From Geodermatophilus chilensis (lineage in GTDB: Bacteria; Actinomycetota; Actinomycetes; Mycobacteriales; Geodermatophilaceae): a stretch of 43,931 nt of DNA. Where the stretch lies: contig NZ_NVPT01000018.1 of the NCBI RefSeq assembly GCF_002802985.1, positions 1-43,931 on the forward strand, in the 5' to 3' direction. Numbering within the stretch: position 1 is the first letter of the stretch; each line of letters starts with the position of its first letter. The translations under genes and the position numbers were made by a program. The notes under the pieces are model-generated. The model saw only the letters and a program-made list of their open reading frames with translations. It did not search any database and was not told the DNA's origin. Positions 32,352 through 40,383 of the stretch are shown here, in pieces.

Positions 32352-34496
32352 CTACTCGCCCACGGGCTCCCGCGAGCCGGTGGTGCGCACGAGGACGTCG
32401 ACGGCGGTGGCGCCCCGCCCACGCGGCGCGACGATGAGCGGGTTGACCTCGAACTCGGTCAGCCGGTCGCCCGCGGCGAGCGCGGCCTGCGCCAGCCGGG
32501 CGACGGCGTCCACCGCGGCCGGGACGTCGGCGGGCTCGGCGCCGCGGAAGCCGGCCAGCAGCGGCCAGGCCCGCAGGCTGCGCAGCATCGCCCACGCCTC
32601 CTCCGGGGTCACCGGCGCCAGCGCCGAGGCGAGGTCGCGGTACAGCTCGGTGGTGACCCCGCCGAGGCCGACGGTCACCACGGGCGGGAAGCCGTCGCGC
32701 CCGGCGGTCACCGCGAGGATCAGCTCGGTGCCCGGCGGGACGAGCTCCTGCACGAGCACGCCCTCGACCCCGGGGACGTGGTGCGCCCGCGCGGCGTCGA
32801 GCAGCTCGGTGAAGACGGCGGCCGCCTCGTCGGGGCCCACGCCCACCCGCACCCCGCCGACCTCGCTCTTGTGCGCCAGGTCCCCGGCGGCCAGCTTGAG
32901 CACGCCCGGGCCGGGCAGCGCGGCGACCGCCTCCCGCGCCGCCTCGGGGGTGGTCACCAGCGTGGACGACGGCTGCGCGATGCCGACCGTCCGCAGCAGC
33001 GCCGCGCCGTCCACCACCGGGGCCTCGAGCAGCGCGCGCACCTCCGCGGCCGGGACCTCGGGCACCGGCGGCAGCGGCGGCGGGGTGCCGCGGTGCCGCT
33101 GCGGGGCCAGCCGGGCGGCGACCCGGGCGAGGTCGCCGACCGAGCCGAACACCGGGACGCCGGCCTCGCGGAAGACCCGTCGTCCCTCGACGGTGAGCTC
33201 CTGCCCGGCGATCCAGCCGACGAGCAGCGGGCACGGGAGCTTGGCGGCCGTGGCAACGAGGTCCTCGGCCAGCCGGGCGCCGGCTTCGCCGACGACCATG
33301 GTCACGAGGACGGCGACGACGTCCACCGCGTCGTCCTCGGCGATGATCCGGCAGACGTCGCCGAAAGCGTGCGCGCCCCGGTTGAACAGCTGCGCGGTGA
33401 CGTCGACCGGGTTGGCCAGCGCGCCGAAGGGCGGGATCAGCGGGCGCAGCCGCGCCTGGGTGGCGGCCGAGAGCTCGAGCAGCTGCAGGCCGACGTCCTC
33501 GCACTGGTCGGCGGCCAGGCTGCCGGCTCCGCCGGAGGTCGTGACGACGGCGACCCGCGGCCCCTCCGCCGGCTTCCCGGCAGCCAGCACCGCGGCGACC
33601 GCGAGCAGCTCGTCGATGTCCTCGACGAGCACCACGCCGTATCGCCGGGAGGTGAGCACGAAGGCGACGTCGTCGCCGAGCATCGAGCCGGTGTGGCTGG
33701 CCACGGCCCGGCGCCCGGCGCTGGACCGCCCGGAGCGCAGCACGACCAGGTGCTTGCCGGCCTCCTGGGCGCGGCGGGCCAGCTCGGCGTAGGCGGCGCC
33801 GTCGCCGGTGGCCTCCACGTAGAGCATCAGCACCCGCACCGTCGGGTCGGCCAGCAGGTGCAGCGAGACCTCGGTCAGGTCGAGGTCGGCCTGGTTGCCG
33901 GTGCTGAACCACGCCGCCAGGCCCAGCCCCATGTCGGTGGCGAGGTCGAGCACCGAGCCGCCGACCGCACCGCTCTGCCCGACGTAGGCCACACCGCTGC
34001 CCGAGGTCAGCGGCCGGTCGGCGGCGGCCGTGAAGGTCGCCACCACGCCGGTGGGCGCGTAGAGGAAGCCCTGGCAGTTCGGCCCGACGACGCGGACGCC
34101 GGTCTCCCGTGCCACCGCCGTCAGCCGCTGCTGGAGCGCCACGCCCTCGGGGCCGACCTCGGCGAACCCGGAGGCGTAGACGACGGCCGCCTTGGCGCCG
34201 ACCGCGGCGGCCTGCCGGATAGCGTCCTCGACCCGGTCGGCGGCGACGAGCACGAGCACCAGGTCGACCGGGCCCGGGACGTCGGCCAGCGTCGGGTAGC
34301 AGCGCCGGCCCACCAGCTCCTCGTAGTTCGGGTTGACCGGGTGGATGCCGCCCTCGTAGCCGTGCTCGACCAGGTAGCGAAGCGGCCGGGACATGAGGTT
34401 CTCCGACCGGCCCGAGATGCCCAGCAGCGCGATCCCGCGCGGCCGCAGCAGCGCCTGCAACCCGTCGTCGTCCGGGGGCGGCGTGGACGCGGTCAT
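32352..34496 (-). CDS. ADP-forming acyl-CoA synthetase (acetate-CoA ligase family)
   Basis: A 714-residue fused synthetase. It has a CoA-binding domain (LRPRGIALLGISGRSENLMS, then GIHPVNPNYEELVG), succinyl-CoA ligase-like domains with YVGQSGAVGGSVLD and the phosphorylated histidine in ASHTGSM (His268), and a C-terminal ATP-grasp domain (VLKLAAGDLAHKSEVGGVRV; EFEVNPLIV). It should convert an acid plus CoA and ATP to acyl-CoA, ADP and phosphate. It is the first gene of the leftward operon and would supply the CoA ester for the dehydrogenases. Its stop is TAG (32352-32354), so TAG also terminates in this genome. Confidence 0.88.
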   Translation of the reverse strand: MTASTPPPDDDGLQALLRPRGIALLGISGRSENLMSRPLRYLVEHGYEGGIHPVNPNYEELVGRRCYPTLADVPGPVDLVLVLVAADRVEDAIRQAAAVGAKAAVVYASGFAEVGPEGVALQQRLTAVARETGVRVVGPNCQGFLYAPTGVVATFTAAADRPLTSGSGVAYVGQSGAVGGSVLDLATDMGLGLAAWFSTGNQADLDLTEVSLHLLADPTVRVLMLYVEATGDGAAYAELARRAQEAGKHLVVLRSGRSSAGRRAVASHTGSMLGDDVAFVLTSRRYGVVLVEDIDELLAVAAVLAAGKPAEGPRVAVVTTSGGAGSLAADQCEDVGLQLLELSAATQARLRPLIPPFGALANPVDVTAQLFNRGAHAFGDVCRIIAEDDAVDVVAVLVTMVVGEAGARLAEDLVATAAKLPCPLLVGWIAGQELTVEGRRVFREAGVPVFGSVGDLARVAARLAPQRHRGTPPPLPPVPEVPAAEVRALLEAPVVDGAALLRTVGIAQPSSTLVTTPEAAREAVAALPGPGVLKLAAGDLAHKSEVGGVRVGVGPDEAAAVFTELLDAARAHHVPGVEGVLVQELVPPGTELILAVTAGRDGFPPVVTVGLGGVTTELYRDLASALAPVTPEEAWAMLRSLRAWPLLAGFRGAEPADVPAAVDAVARLAQAALAAGDRLTEFEVNPLIVAPRGRGATAVDVLVRTTGSREPVGE

Positions 34497-34539
34497 CGGG
34501 GGAACGCCTCCTCGGGAGCACGACAGGGCAGCTGATCGC

Positions 34540-34569
34540 AGCTAAGTTGACATCGACGTCAATGTCAAC
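34540..34569 (-). promoter_or_regulatory. Operon promoter overlapping a 24-bp TetR operator
   Basis: GTTGACATCGACGTCAATGTCAAC (34546-34569) is palindromic except for one mismatched pair. On the minus strand TTGACA (34568-34563), a 17-bp spacer and TTAGCT (34545-34540) make a near-consensus promoter for the synthetase operon. A second TTGACA on the plus strand (34547-34552) lies in the same palindrome and faces the TetR gene, though its -10 is poor. Binding of the TetR dimer would block the operon promoter. Confidence 0.75.
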
Positions 34570-34589
34570 GAGTGCGCCCGGAGGAGCCC

Positions 34590-35255
34590 GTGCCTGCTGC
34601 CGACCCGTCCGCCGGCACGACCGCTCCCCCGGCCGTGCCGACCACCGAGCGCGGCCGCCGGATGCGGGCCCGGCTGCTCGCCGCAGCCCGAGAGGTCTTC
34701 GAGCGCGACGGCTTCCTCGAGGCCCGCGTCACCGACATCTCGGCGGCGGCCGGCGCCGCGCACGGCAGCTTCTACACGTACTTCGGCTCCAAGACCGCCG
34801 TCTTCCGGGCGCTCGTGGCCGAGACGATGGACGACCTCTACGCCTCGATGGCCACCCGCGGCGAGGCCGGTCCGCCGGACGGGTCCCCCGCCGAGGTCGC
34901 GGTGCACCGCATCGACCAGGCCAACCGCCGGTTCGTCGCCATGTACCGGCAGAACACCGCGCTCATGGCGCTCTTCGAGCAGGTGACCACCTTCGACCCG
35001 GAGGTCCGCGCCCAGCGGCAGGCGGCCCGGGAGCGCAACGTCGGCCGGGTGCGGCACAGCATCGAGCAGCTCCAGCGCGACGGCCTGGTCGCCGCCGACC
35101 TCGACGCCGAGTACGCCGCCCACGCGCTGGTCGCCATGGTCAACGGCGCGGTGCACTACTGGCTGGTGCTCGACGGTGAGTTCGAGGAGGAGCGGCTCGT
35201 CGCCACCCTGACCCGGCTGTGGGCCCAGGCCCTGGGTCTCCCGGTGCGCAGCTGA
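34590..35255 (+). CDS. TetR-family transcriptional regulator
   Basis: A 221-residue regulator. The N-terminal HTH reads RLLAAAREVFERDGFLEARV and then TDISAAAGAAHGSFYTYFGS, a standard TetR_N domain. The C-terminal ligand domain ends with WLVLDGEFEEERLVATLTRL. GTG 34590 is chosen for its ribosome binding site (GGAGG, 34580-34584, 5 nt spacing); GTG 34572 is in frame but overlaps that region. It is divergent from the acyl-CoA operon with the palindromic operator between them, so it probably represses that operon until an acyl-CoA or acid ligand binds. Confidence 0.85.
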   Translation: MPAADPSAGTTAPPAVPTTERGRRMRARLLAAAREVFERDGFLEARVTDISAAAGAAHGSFYTYFGSKTAVFRALVAETMDDLYASMATRGEAGPPDGSPAEVAVHRIDQANRRFVAMYRQNTALMALFEQVTTFDPEVRAQRQAARERNVGRVRHSIEQLQRDGLVAADLDAEYAAHALVAMVNGAVHYWLVLDGEFEEERLVATLTRLWAQALGLPVRS

Positions 35256-35290
35256 CCGAGGCGTACCGACCTGCCCCGCTGACGGTCACC

Positions 35291-35547
35291 CCCTGCCCAC
35301 CATGCGGGGCAAGGGCTGAGCGCGTGAGACGAGGACATCCAGCCATCCTCAGGCCCTGCCCACGATGCGGGGCAGGTGCTGAGGATGCCGGTGAGGAGCT
35401 CCCTCCTCCCTCCACCCCTGCCCACCGTGCGGGGCAGGGGTGGAGCATCCGTGAGGCCGTCCCACCTGCCGGCGACGCACCGCTCCCGCACGGTCCGACC
35501 TGTCCCCCGGAGGGTCAGCCGCTGCTCCCACCTGTGAGCACGGGCTG
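35291..35547 (+). repeat. Array of four hairpins between convergent genes
   Basis: CCCTGCCCACnnTGCGGGGCA begins at 35291, 35354 and 35416, a spacing of 62-63 bp. Each copy forms a hairpin; the second extends outward with ATCCTCAG...CTGAGGAT arms (35345-35386). A fourth, unrelated-core hairpin, CAGCC...GCTC...GAGC...GGCTG, is at 35516-35547. The array fills the gap of about 350 bp between the TetR gene and the convergent hydrolase gene; no gene is seen in it. Confidence 0.8.
35410..35445 (+). terminator. Strongest hairpin of the array, probable bidirectional terminator
   Basis: A 14-bp perfect stem (CTCCACCCCTGCCC with GGGCAGGGGTGGAG) encloses an 8-nt loop. It lies between the convergent TetR and hydrolase genes. 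Confidence 0.7.
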
Positions 35548-35612
35548 ACTCTCCCGGGCGAGGACGTCTGTCAGGAACGGGGCCCGTACCCGGAGGACCG
35601 GCCTCCCCGGGC

Positions 35613-36389
35613 TCAGCTCGCGACGATGCGGGTGGACAGCGAACCGATGCCCTCGATGCTCACGGTCACCTCGTCGCCGGCCTGCAGCGGACCGACACCG
35701 GCCGGGGTGCCGGTCAGCACCACGTCGCCGGGCAGCAGGGTCATCGTCTGGCTGACCCAGGACACGCACGCGGCGACGTCGAGCAGCATGTCCGCGGTCG
35801 TGCCGTCCTGGCGCACCTCGCCGTTCACCGTCGTCCGCAGCGGCAGCGCCGACGGGTCCACGTCGGTCTCCACCCACGGCCCCAGCGGGCAGGACCGGTC
35901 GAAGCCCTTCGCGCGGGTCCACTGCTTCTCGGCCCGCTGCATGTCCCGCATCGTCAGGTCGTTGGCGACCGTGTAGCCGAGGACGACGTCGGCCACCCCC
36001 TCCGCCGGGACCCGCGTGCACTCCCGGCCGATGACGACCGCCAGCTCGCCCTCGAAGTGCAGGTTCTCCGTGTCCGGCGGGTAGGGCATCTCGGCGTCCG
36101 GGCCGACGACCGACGTGGAGAACTTGGCGAACACGACCGGGATCTCCGGCACCTCGTTGCCCAGCTCGCGGGCGTGCTCGGCGTAGTTGCGGCCGAGGCA
36201 CAGCACCTTGCTCGGCTCGACCGGGGCCAGCAGCCGCACCTCGGCCAGCGGGGTGCGCTCCCCCGTCGTCCGGATCCCGTCGAAGGGCGGACCCTCCAGG
36301 CGGACGACGACCGCGTCGCCGCCGTCTCCCTCGACGAGGCCGTACGACGCCGGGCCGCCGGCGACGGGCTCATAGCGGGCGATGCGCAT
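35613..36389 (-). CDS. Fumarylacetoacetate hydrolase family protein, copy 1
   Basis: A 258-residue FAH-fold protein. It has VLCLGRNYAEHARELG, NLHFEGELAVVIGRE (two of the metal-binding Glu), GYTVANDLTMRDMQ (the Asp ligand) and LLPGDVVLTGTPAGVG. Family members cleave or decarboxylate beta-keto acids with Mg2+. ATG 36389 overlaps the TGA of the SDR gene (TGATG), so translation is coupled. It is the last gene of the leftward operon. The substrate is unknown; homologues act on acylpyruvates or 2-hydroxyhepta-diene-dioate types. Confidence 0.87.
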   Translation of the reverse strand: MRIARYEPVAGGPASYGLVEGDGGDAVVVRLEGPPFDGIRTTGERTPLAEVRLLAPVEPSKVLCLGRNYAEHARELGNEVPEIPVVFAKFSTSVVGPDAEMPYPPDTENLHFEGELAVVIGRECTRVPAEGVADVVLGYTVANDLTMRDMQRAEKQWTRAKGFDRSCPLGPWVETDVDPSALPLRTTVNGEVRQDGTTADMLLDVAACVSWVSQTMTLLPGDVVLTGTPAGVGPLQAGDEVTVSIEGIGSLSTRIVAS

Positions 36390-37177
36390 CAGATGGCCCG
36401 GACCATGCCGCCGTCGACCAGGAAGTTCTGACCGGTGACGTAGGTGTTGGCGCCCGAGGCGAGGAACGCCGCCACCTTGCCGAACTCCTCCGCGGTGCCG
36501 TAGCGGCCCAGCGGGATGCTCTTCTCGCTCTGCGCGCGGACCTCCTCGACCGACTGCCCGGTCTTCTCGGCGCGCCCGGCGTCGAGCGAGGCGACGCGGT
36601 CGGTGGCGATCCGGCCGGGGCCGATCGTGTTGACCAGCACGCCGTCCCCGGCCACCTCGAGCGCGACGCTCTTGGCCAGCCCGAGCAGGCCCACCCGGAA
36701 CGTGTTGGACAGCGTGAGGTTCTCGATCGGCTGCTTGATCGACGAGGACGCGACGGTGACGATCCGGCCCCAGCCCTGTTCGCGCATGTGCGGCAGCACG
36801 CCGCGGAACAGCCGCACGGTGGAGAGCAGGTTCAGCTCGAAGGCCTGCTGCCACTGGGTGTCGTCTAGCGCGTCGAACCCGCCCGGCGGGGGCCCGCCGG
36901 CGTTGTTCACCAGCACGTCGACGCCGCCGAGGCGCTCCCGTGTCTCGCGCAGCAGCCGGTCGAGGTCGGCGGCGTCGGAGACGTCGGCCGGGCAGTGCTC
37001 GACCTGCACGCCGGTCGCGTCGGCGATCTCCGCGGCCGTCCGCGCCAGCTGGTCGGCGCCGCGACTGGAGATCATCACCCGCGCGCCCTCGGCGGCCAGC
37101 TGGGTGGCGGTGGCACGGCCCAGGCCCTTGGAGGCGGCGGTGACCAGGGCGACCCGGCCGGTGAGTTCGAGGTCCAT
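36389..37177 (-). CDS. SDR-family protein lacking the catalytic Tyr and Lys
   Basis: A 262-residue short-chain dehydrogenase fold. The cofactor motif TAASKGLGRA (13-22) and NNAGG (91-95) are present and the C-terminal NFLVDGGMV is typical. The active site is unusual: after Ser144-Ser145-Ser146 the YxxxK motif is replaced by S157-N-T-F-R161, in the context IENLTLSNTFRVGLLGLAKS. A subgroup of SDRs shares such an LSNxxR segment, so this is probably a family trait and not damage. Classical hydride-transfer chemistry is uncertain. It lies between two FAH-family genes. Confidence 0.83.
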   Translation of the reverse strand: MDLELTGRVALVTAASKGLGRATATQLAAEGARVMISSRGADQLARTAAEIADATGVQVEHCPADVSDAADLDRLLRETRERLGGVDVLVNNAGGPPPGGFDALDDTQWQQAFELNLLSTVRLFRGVLPHMREQGWGRIVTVASSSIKQPIENLTLSNTFRVGLLGLAKSVALEVAGDGVLVNTIGPGRIATDRVASLDAGRAEKTGQSVEEVRAQSEKSIPLGRYGTAEEFGKVAAFLASGANTYVTGQNFLVDGGMVRAI

Positions 37178-37205
37178 CGGATGCGCTCCGTCGGTTGGGG
37201 GGCCG

Positions 37206-38060
37206 TCAGGCCACGGGGTTGATGAGCTCGCGGAAGCCGGTGATCTGCACGCCGGCGGTGTCGCCGGAGCGGATGTGCACCGCTCCGGGCGTGCCGGTCG
37301 AGATGACGTCGCCGGGCAGCAGGGTCATGACCCGCGAGTGGAAGGCGACCAGCCACCACGGCCGGAAGGTCATGTTCGAGACGACGTTGCGCCGGTGCAC
37401 CTGCCCGTTGTGGACCGTCGCGACCTCGAGCGCGTCGACGTCGTCCACCTCGTCGACGGTCACCAGCTCCGGGCCGAAGCTGAAGAAGGTGTCGAAGCTC
37501 TTCGACCGGGTGAGGTAGCGCGGGTTCTTCTCGAGGATGTCCTCGGCGGTCATGTCGACGATCGTGGTAAAACCGGCGACCACCGAGGGGGCGTCGGCCT
37601 CGTCGACGTCCTTACACTCGCGGCCGATGACCACGCCCAGCTCGCCCTCGGCGGTGGTGCGCTGCGACTGCGGCGGGATCCGGATCGGGTCACCGGGGCC
37701 GATGATCGCGGTGTCGGGCTTGAGGAAGCTGGCCGGCTCGGTCGAGGGTGCCTTCTCCGACAGGTCGGCGGCGTGCTCGACGTAGTTCAGCCCGATGCCC
37801 CAGATCTTGCGCGGCCGGCGGTAGAGCGGTGCGTACACCAGCTGCTCCTGCGGCAGGACCAGCCCGTCGAGCCGGGCGGCGTCCTGGCCGGCCACCCAGT
37901 CGCGCAGCTCCTCGACCCGGCCGCGCTCGAGCAGCTCCTGCACGGTCCCCGGCCAGTCGGTGCCGAAGGCGTCGTTCAGCGCGGTCAGCGGCACCGCGCC
38001 ACCGGGGCGCACCAGCGCCCCCGGCTCGGCGCCGTCCAGTCGCAGCGTCGTCAGTCGCAC
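37206..38060 (-). CDS. Fumarylacetoacetate hydrolase family protein, copy 2
   Basis: A 284-residue FAH-fold protein with a longer N-terminal domain than copy 1. It has KIWGIGLNYVEHAADL, TAEGELGVVIGRECKDV, GFTTIVDMTAEDILEKN and LLPGDVISTGTPGAVHI. It carries the metal-binding Glu-Glu-Asp set. Start GTG 38060. The two FAH copies are clearly divergent, so they probably act on different steps or substrates of the same acid. It precedes the SDR gene by 28 bp. Confidence 0.86.
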   Translation of the reverse strand: MRLTTLRLDGAEPGALVRPGGAVPLTALNDAFGTDWPGTVQELLERGRVEELRDWVAGQDAARLDGLVLPQEQLVYAPLYRRPRKIWGIGLNYVEHAADLSEKAPSTEPASFLKPDTAIIGPGDPIRIPPQSQRTTAEGELGVVIGRECKDVDEADAPSVVAGFTTIVDMTAEDILEKNPRYLTRSKSFDTFFSFGPELVTVDEVDDVDALEVATVHNGQVHRRNVVSNMTFRPWWLVAFHSRVMTLLPGDVISTGTPGAVHIRSGDTAGVQITGFRELINPVA

Positions 38061-38134
38061 GGGCGTGTCCTCTCGCAGGCGGGACCCCGGGCGCGCGGCA
38101 GCGCGGCACCGGAGCGGTGGGTGGGACGGCAGGG

Positions 38135-39022
38135 CTACAGGCCGACGGCGGCGATGAGGTCGTCGAGCTCGGCGAGGGTCAGCTCATCGACCGGCGGCGC
38201 CGGGAAGCGGGCGTGCGGCGAGGCGATCGCGCCGCGGCGGGCGAAGACCTGCTTGCGGATGGTCACCCCGCCGACGCCGAGCTGGGCCTCGTAGCGGATC
38301 AGCGGCAGATACCGGAAGAAGAACTCCTGCGCGCCGGCCCGGTCGCCGGCGACGAACCGCTCGTAGGTGCCGACCAGCACCTGCGGGAAGCCGAAGCCGG
38401 TCATGATGCCGTCGGCGCCGCGCAGCAGCTCCTCGTACAGGTAGAGCCCGCCGAGGCCGCCGAAGACGCCCACCGGCTCCTTCGCCCGCTGCTTCACCGC
38501 AGTGATCTTCGGCAGCGTCGGCGTCTCCTCGAGCTTGAGGTAGCGGCAGCCCGCGATCTCGTCGAGCAGCCGCACGAGGAACGGCGCGGGCATCACGACC
38601 CCGGTGTTCACCGGCTCGTCCTGGACGACGACCGGCACCGACACCGCCTCGGCGACGAGCCGGAAGTGCTCGAAGACCAGGTTGAGGTTCCGGGTGTTGT
38701 CCGGCGGGGCGAGCATGACCGCCGCGGCGCCGGCGTCCTCCGCGCGGCGGGCGTAGTCCAGCGCCATGCGGGTGGCCCGCGCCGAGACGCCGGCGACGAC
38801 CGGCACCCGGCCGGCCGTGGCCTGCAGGTAGCGGCGCAGCACCCGCTCGCGCTCCTCGTCGAGGAGCTTGGCGGCCTCGCCCATGATCCCGAGGACCGTC
38901 AGCCCGTGCGCCCCGGCGCCGAGGTAGTCCTCGACGAGGGTGTCGATGCTGCCCTCGTCGACCTCGCCGTCGTCGGTGAACGGGGTCAGTGTGATCGGTA
39001 GCACACCCGTGAGCGCGGTCAT
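38135..39022 (-). CDS. DHDPS/NAL-family aldolase-lyase
   Basis: A 295-residue TIM-barrel protein. The Schiff-base lysine is in CRYLKLEETPT (Lys163), and GIMGEA (45-50) is the family GxxGE motif. The tyrosine seen at YNVP in dihydrodipicolinate synthase is replaced by Gln134 (VVVQDEP), so it is probably not DapA itself. The family cleaves or joins pyruvate or 2-keto acids. It is the first gene of a leftward operon with two FAH proteins and an SDR, consistent with a hydroxy- or keto-acid pathway. Its stop is TAG (38135-38137). Confidence 0.85.
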   Translation of the reverse strand: MTALTGVLPITLTPFTDDGEVDEGSIDTLVEDYLGAGAHGLTVLGIMGEAAKLLDEERERVLRRYLQATAGRVPVVAGVSARATRMALDYARRAEDAGAAAVMLAPPDNTRNLNLVFEHFRLVAEAVSVPVVVQDEPVNTGVVMPAPFLVRLLDEIAGCRYLKLEETPTLPKITAVKQRAKEPVGVFGGLGGLYLYEELLRGADGIMTGFGFPQVLVGTYERFVAGDRAGAQEFFFRYLPLIRYEAQLGVGGVTIRKQVFARRGAIASPHARFPAPPVDELTLAELDDLIAAVGL

Positions 39023-39161
39023 CGGGAACTACCCTGCGGACGGGGACGACGGCCTCGGGCCGGGAGGGCGACGGGGATCACACCGGTCACCGTAGCCGCC
39101 GGGCCGTGGGTCCCCAGGCCTGCCCCGCGGTGACGCGGCGGCACCCGGAGGACGGAGGACG

Positions 39162-40373
39162 ATGCCGGTCCAGCGATACGCCGTGGTCGGTGGGGGGATC
39201 ATCGGGACGGCGGTGGCCCGCCGGCTGCTCGCCGAGCGGCCCGACGCCGAGGTGACGGTCCTGGAGAAGGAGCCCCGGCTCGCCGCCCACCAGACCGGCC
39301 GCAACTCCGGCGTCGTGCACGCCGGCCTCTACTACGAGCCCGGCTCGCTCAAGGCCACGCTGTGCCGGCGCGGGGTCGCCCTGCTCAAGGAGTTCTGCGC
39401 CGAGCACGGGCTGCCCTACGACGAGATCGGCAAGGTGCTCGTGGCGCTCGACGGCGCCGAGGAGCGGCGGCTGGGCGCGATCGCCGAGCGGGCCCGCGCC
39501 AACGGCGTCCCCGGCGTCCGGGTGATCGACCGGGGGGAGCTGCGCGAGCTCGAGCCGCACGTCAGCGGCATCGCCGCGCTGCACTCGCCGACGACCGCGA
39601 TCGTCGACTACGTCGCGGTCACCGAGCAGCTGGCGGCCGACGCCCGCGCGGCCGGGGCGACGGTCCGCACCGGCTTCGAGGTGGCCGCGTTCCGGTCCGC
39701 CGACGGGGAGGTCGTCGTCGGCGGCACGTCCGGCGAGGAGGTCGTCGCCGACCGGGTGGTGCTCTGCGCGGGCCTGCAGGTCGACCGGCTGGCCCGCCTG
39801 GCCGGGGACGACGACGCCCCGCGGATCGTGCCCTTCCGCGGCGAGTACTACGCGCTCACACCGGAGAAGCGGAGCCTGGTCAACGGCCTGGTCTACCCGG
39901 TCCCCGACCCCCGCTACCCGTTCCTCGGGGTGCACCTGACCCCGCGGGTGGACGGCGAGGTGCTGGTCGGCCCCAACGCCGTCCTGGCGCTGGCCCGCGA
40001 GGGCTACCGGTGGCGCGACGTCTCCCCCGCCGAGCTGGCCGCGATCGCCCGCTTCCCCGGGTTCCGGCGCTTCGCGAGGCAGCACTGGCGCACCGGCCTG
40101 GCGGAGATGCGCGGGTCGCTGTCCAAGCGGGCCTACACCGCGGCGGCCCGCCGCTACGTGCCCGAGCTGACCGTCGAGGACATGGTGCCGGCGGCCGCGG
40201 GGATCCGCGCCCAGGCGCTGGAGTCCGACGGCAGCCTGGTCGACGACTTCCGGATCACCCGGCGGGGCGCTGTGGTGGCCGTGCGCAACGCGCCCTCCCC
40301 CGCCGCCACGTCGTCGCTGGCGATCGCCGAGCACCTCGTCGGCGTGCTGCTGGCCGAGGACGGCCGGCCGTGA
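39162..40373 (+). CDS. lhgO: L-2-hydroxyglutarate oxidase
   Basis: A 403-residue FAD-dependent oxidoreductase. FAD motif VVGGGIIGTAVARRLL (8-23), ADP-ribose acid LEKE (~36), HQTGRNSGVVHAGLYY (~44-59) as in LhgO/L2HGDH enzymes, and a C-terminal GIRAQALESDGSLVDDF. It oxidises L-2-hydroxyglutarate to 2-oxoglutarate and passes electrons to the quinone pool or to oxygen. ATG 39162 has a good site (GGAGGACGGAGG). It is divergent from the aldolase operon across 139 bp and 10 bp before a transporter gene. Confidence 0.88.
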   Translation: MPVQRYAVVGGGIIGTAVARRLLAERPDAEVTVLEKEPRLAAHQTGRNSGVVHAGLYYEPGSLKATLCRRGVALLKEFCAEHGLPYDEIGKVLVALDGAEERRLGAIAERARANGVPGVRVIDRGELRELEPHVSGIAALHSPTTAIVDYVAVTEQLAADARAAGATVRTGFEVAAFRSADGEVVVGGTSGEEVVADRVVLCAGLQVDRLARLAGDDDAPRIVPFRGEYYALTPEKRSLVNGLVYPVPDPRYPFLGVHLTPRVDGEVLVGPNAVLALAREGYRWRDVSPAELAAIARFPGFRRFARQHWRTGLAEMRGSLSKRAYTAAARRYVPELTVEDMVPAAAGIRAQALESDGSLVDDFRITRRGAVVAVRNAPSPAATSSLAIAEHLVGVLLAEDGRP

Positions 40374-40383
40374 GCCGGGCCTC

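Noticed and set aside
31120-34521. Long alternative frames across the acyl-CoA synthetase operon on both strands
   Set aside because: Arg-rich shadows of well-supported genes; no domains, and they cross real gene boundaries.
35291-35445. Possible CRISPR-like array because of the 62-63 bp periodicity
   Set aside because: Only three units; the repeats are palindromic hairpins and the spacers themselves take part in the stems. No cas genes are nearby.
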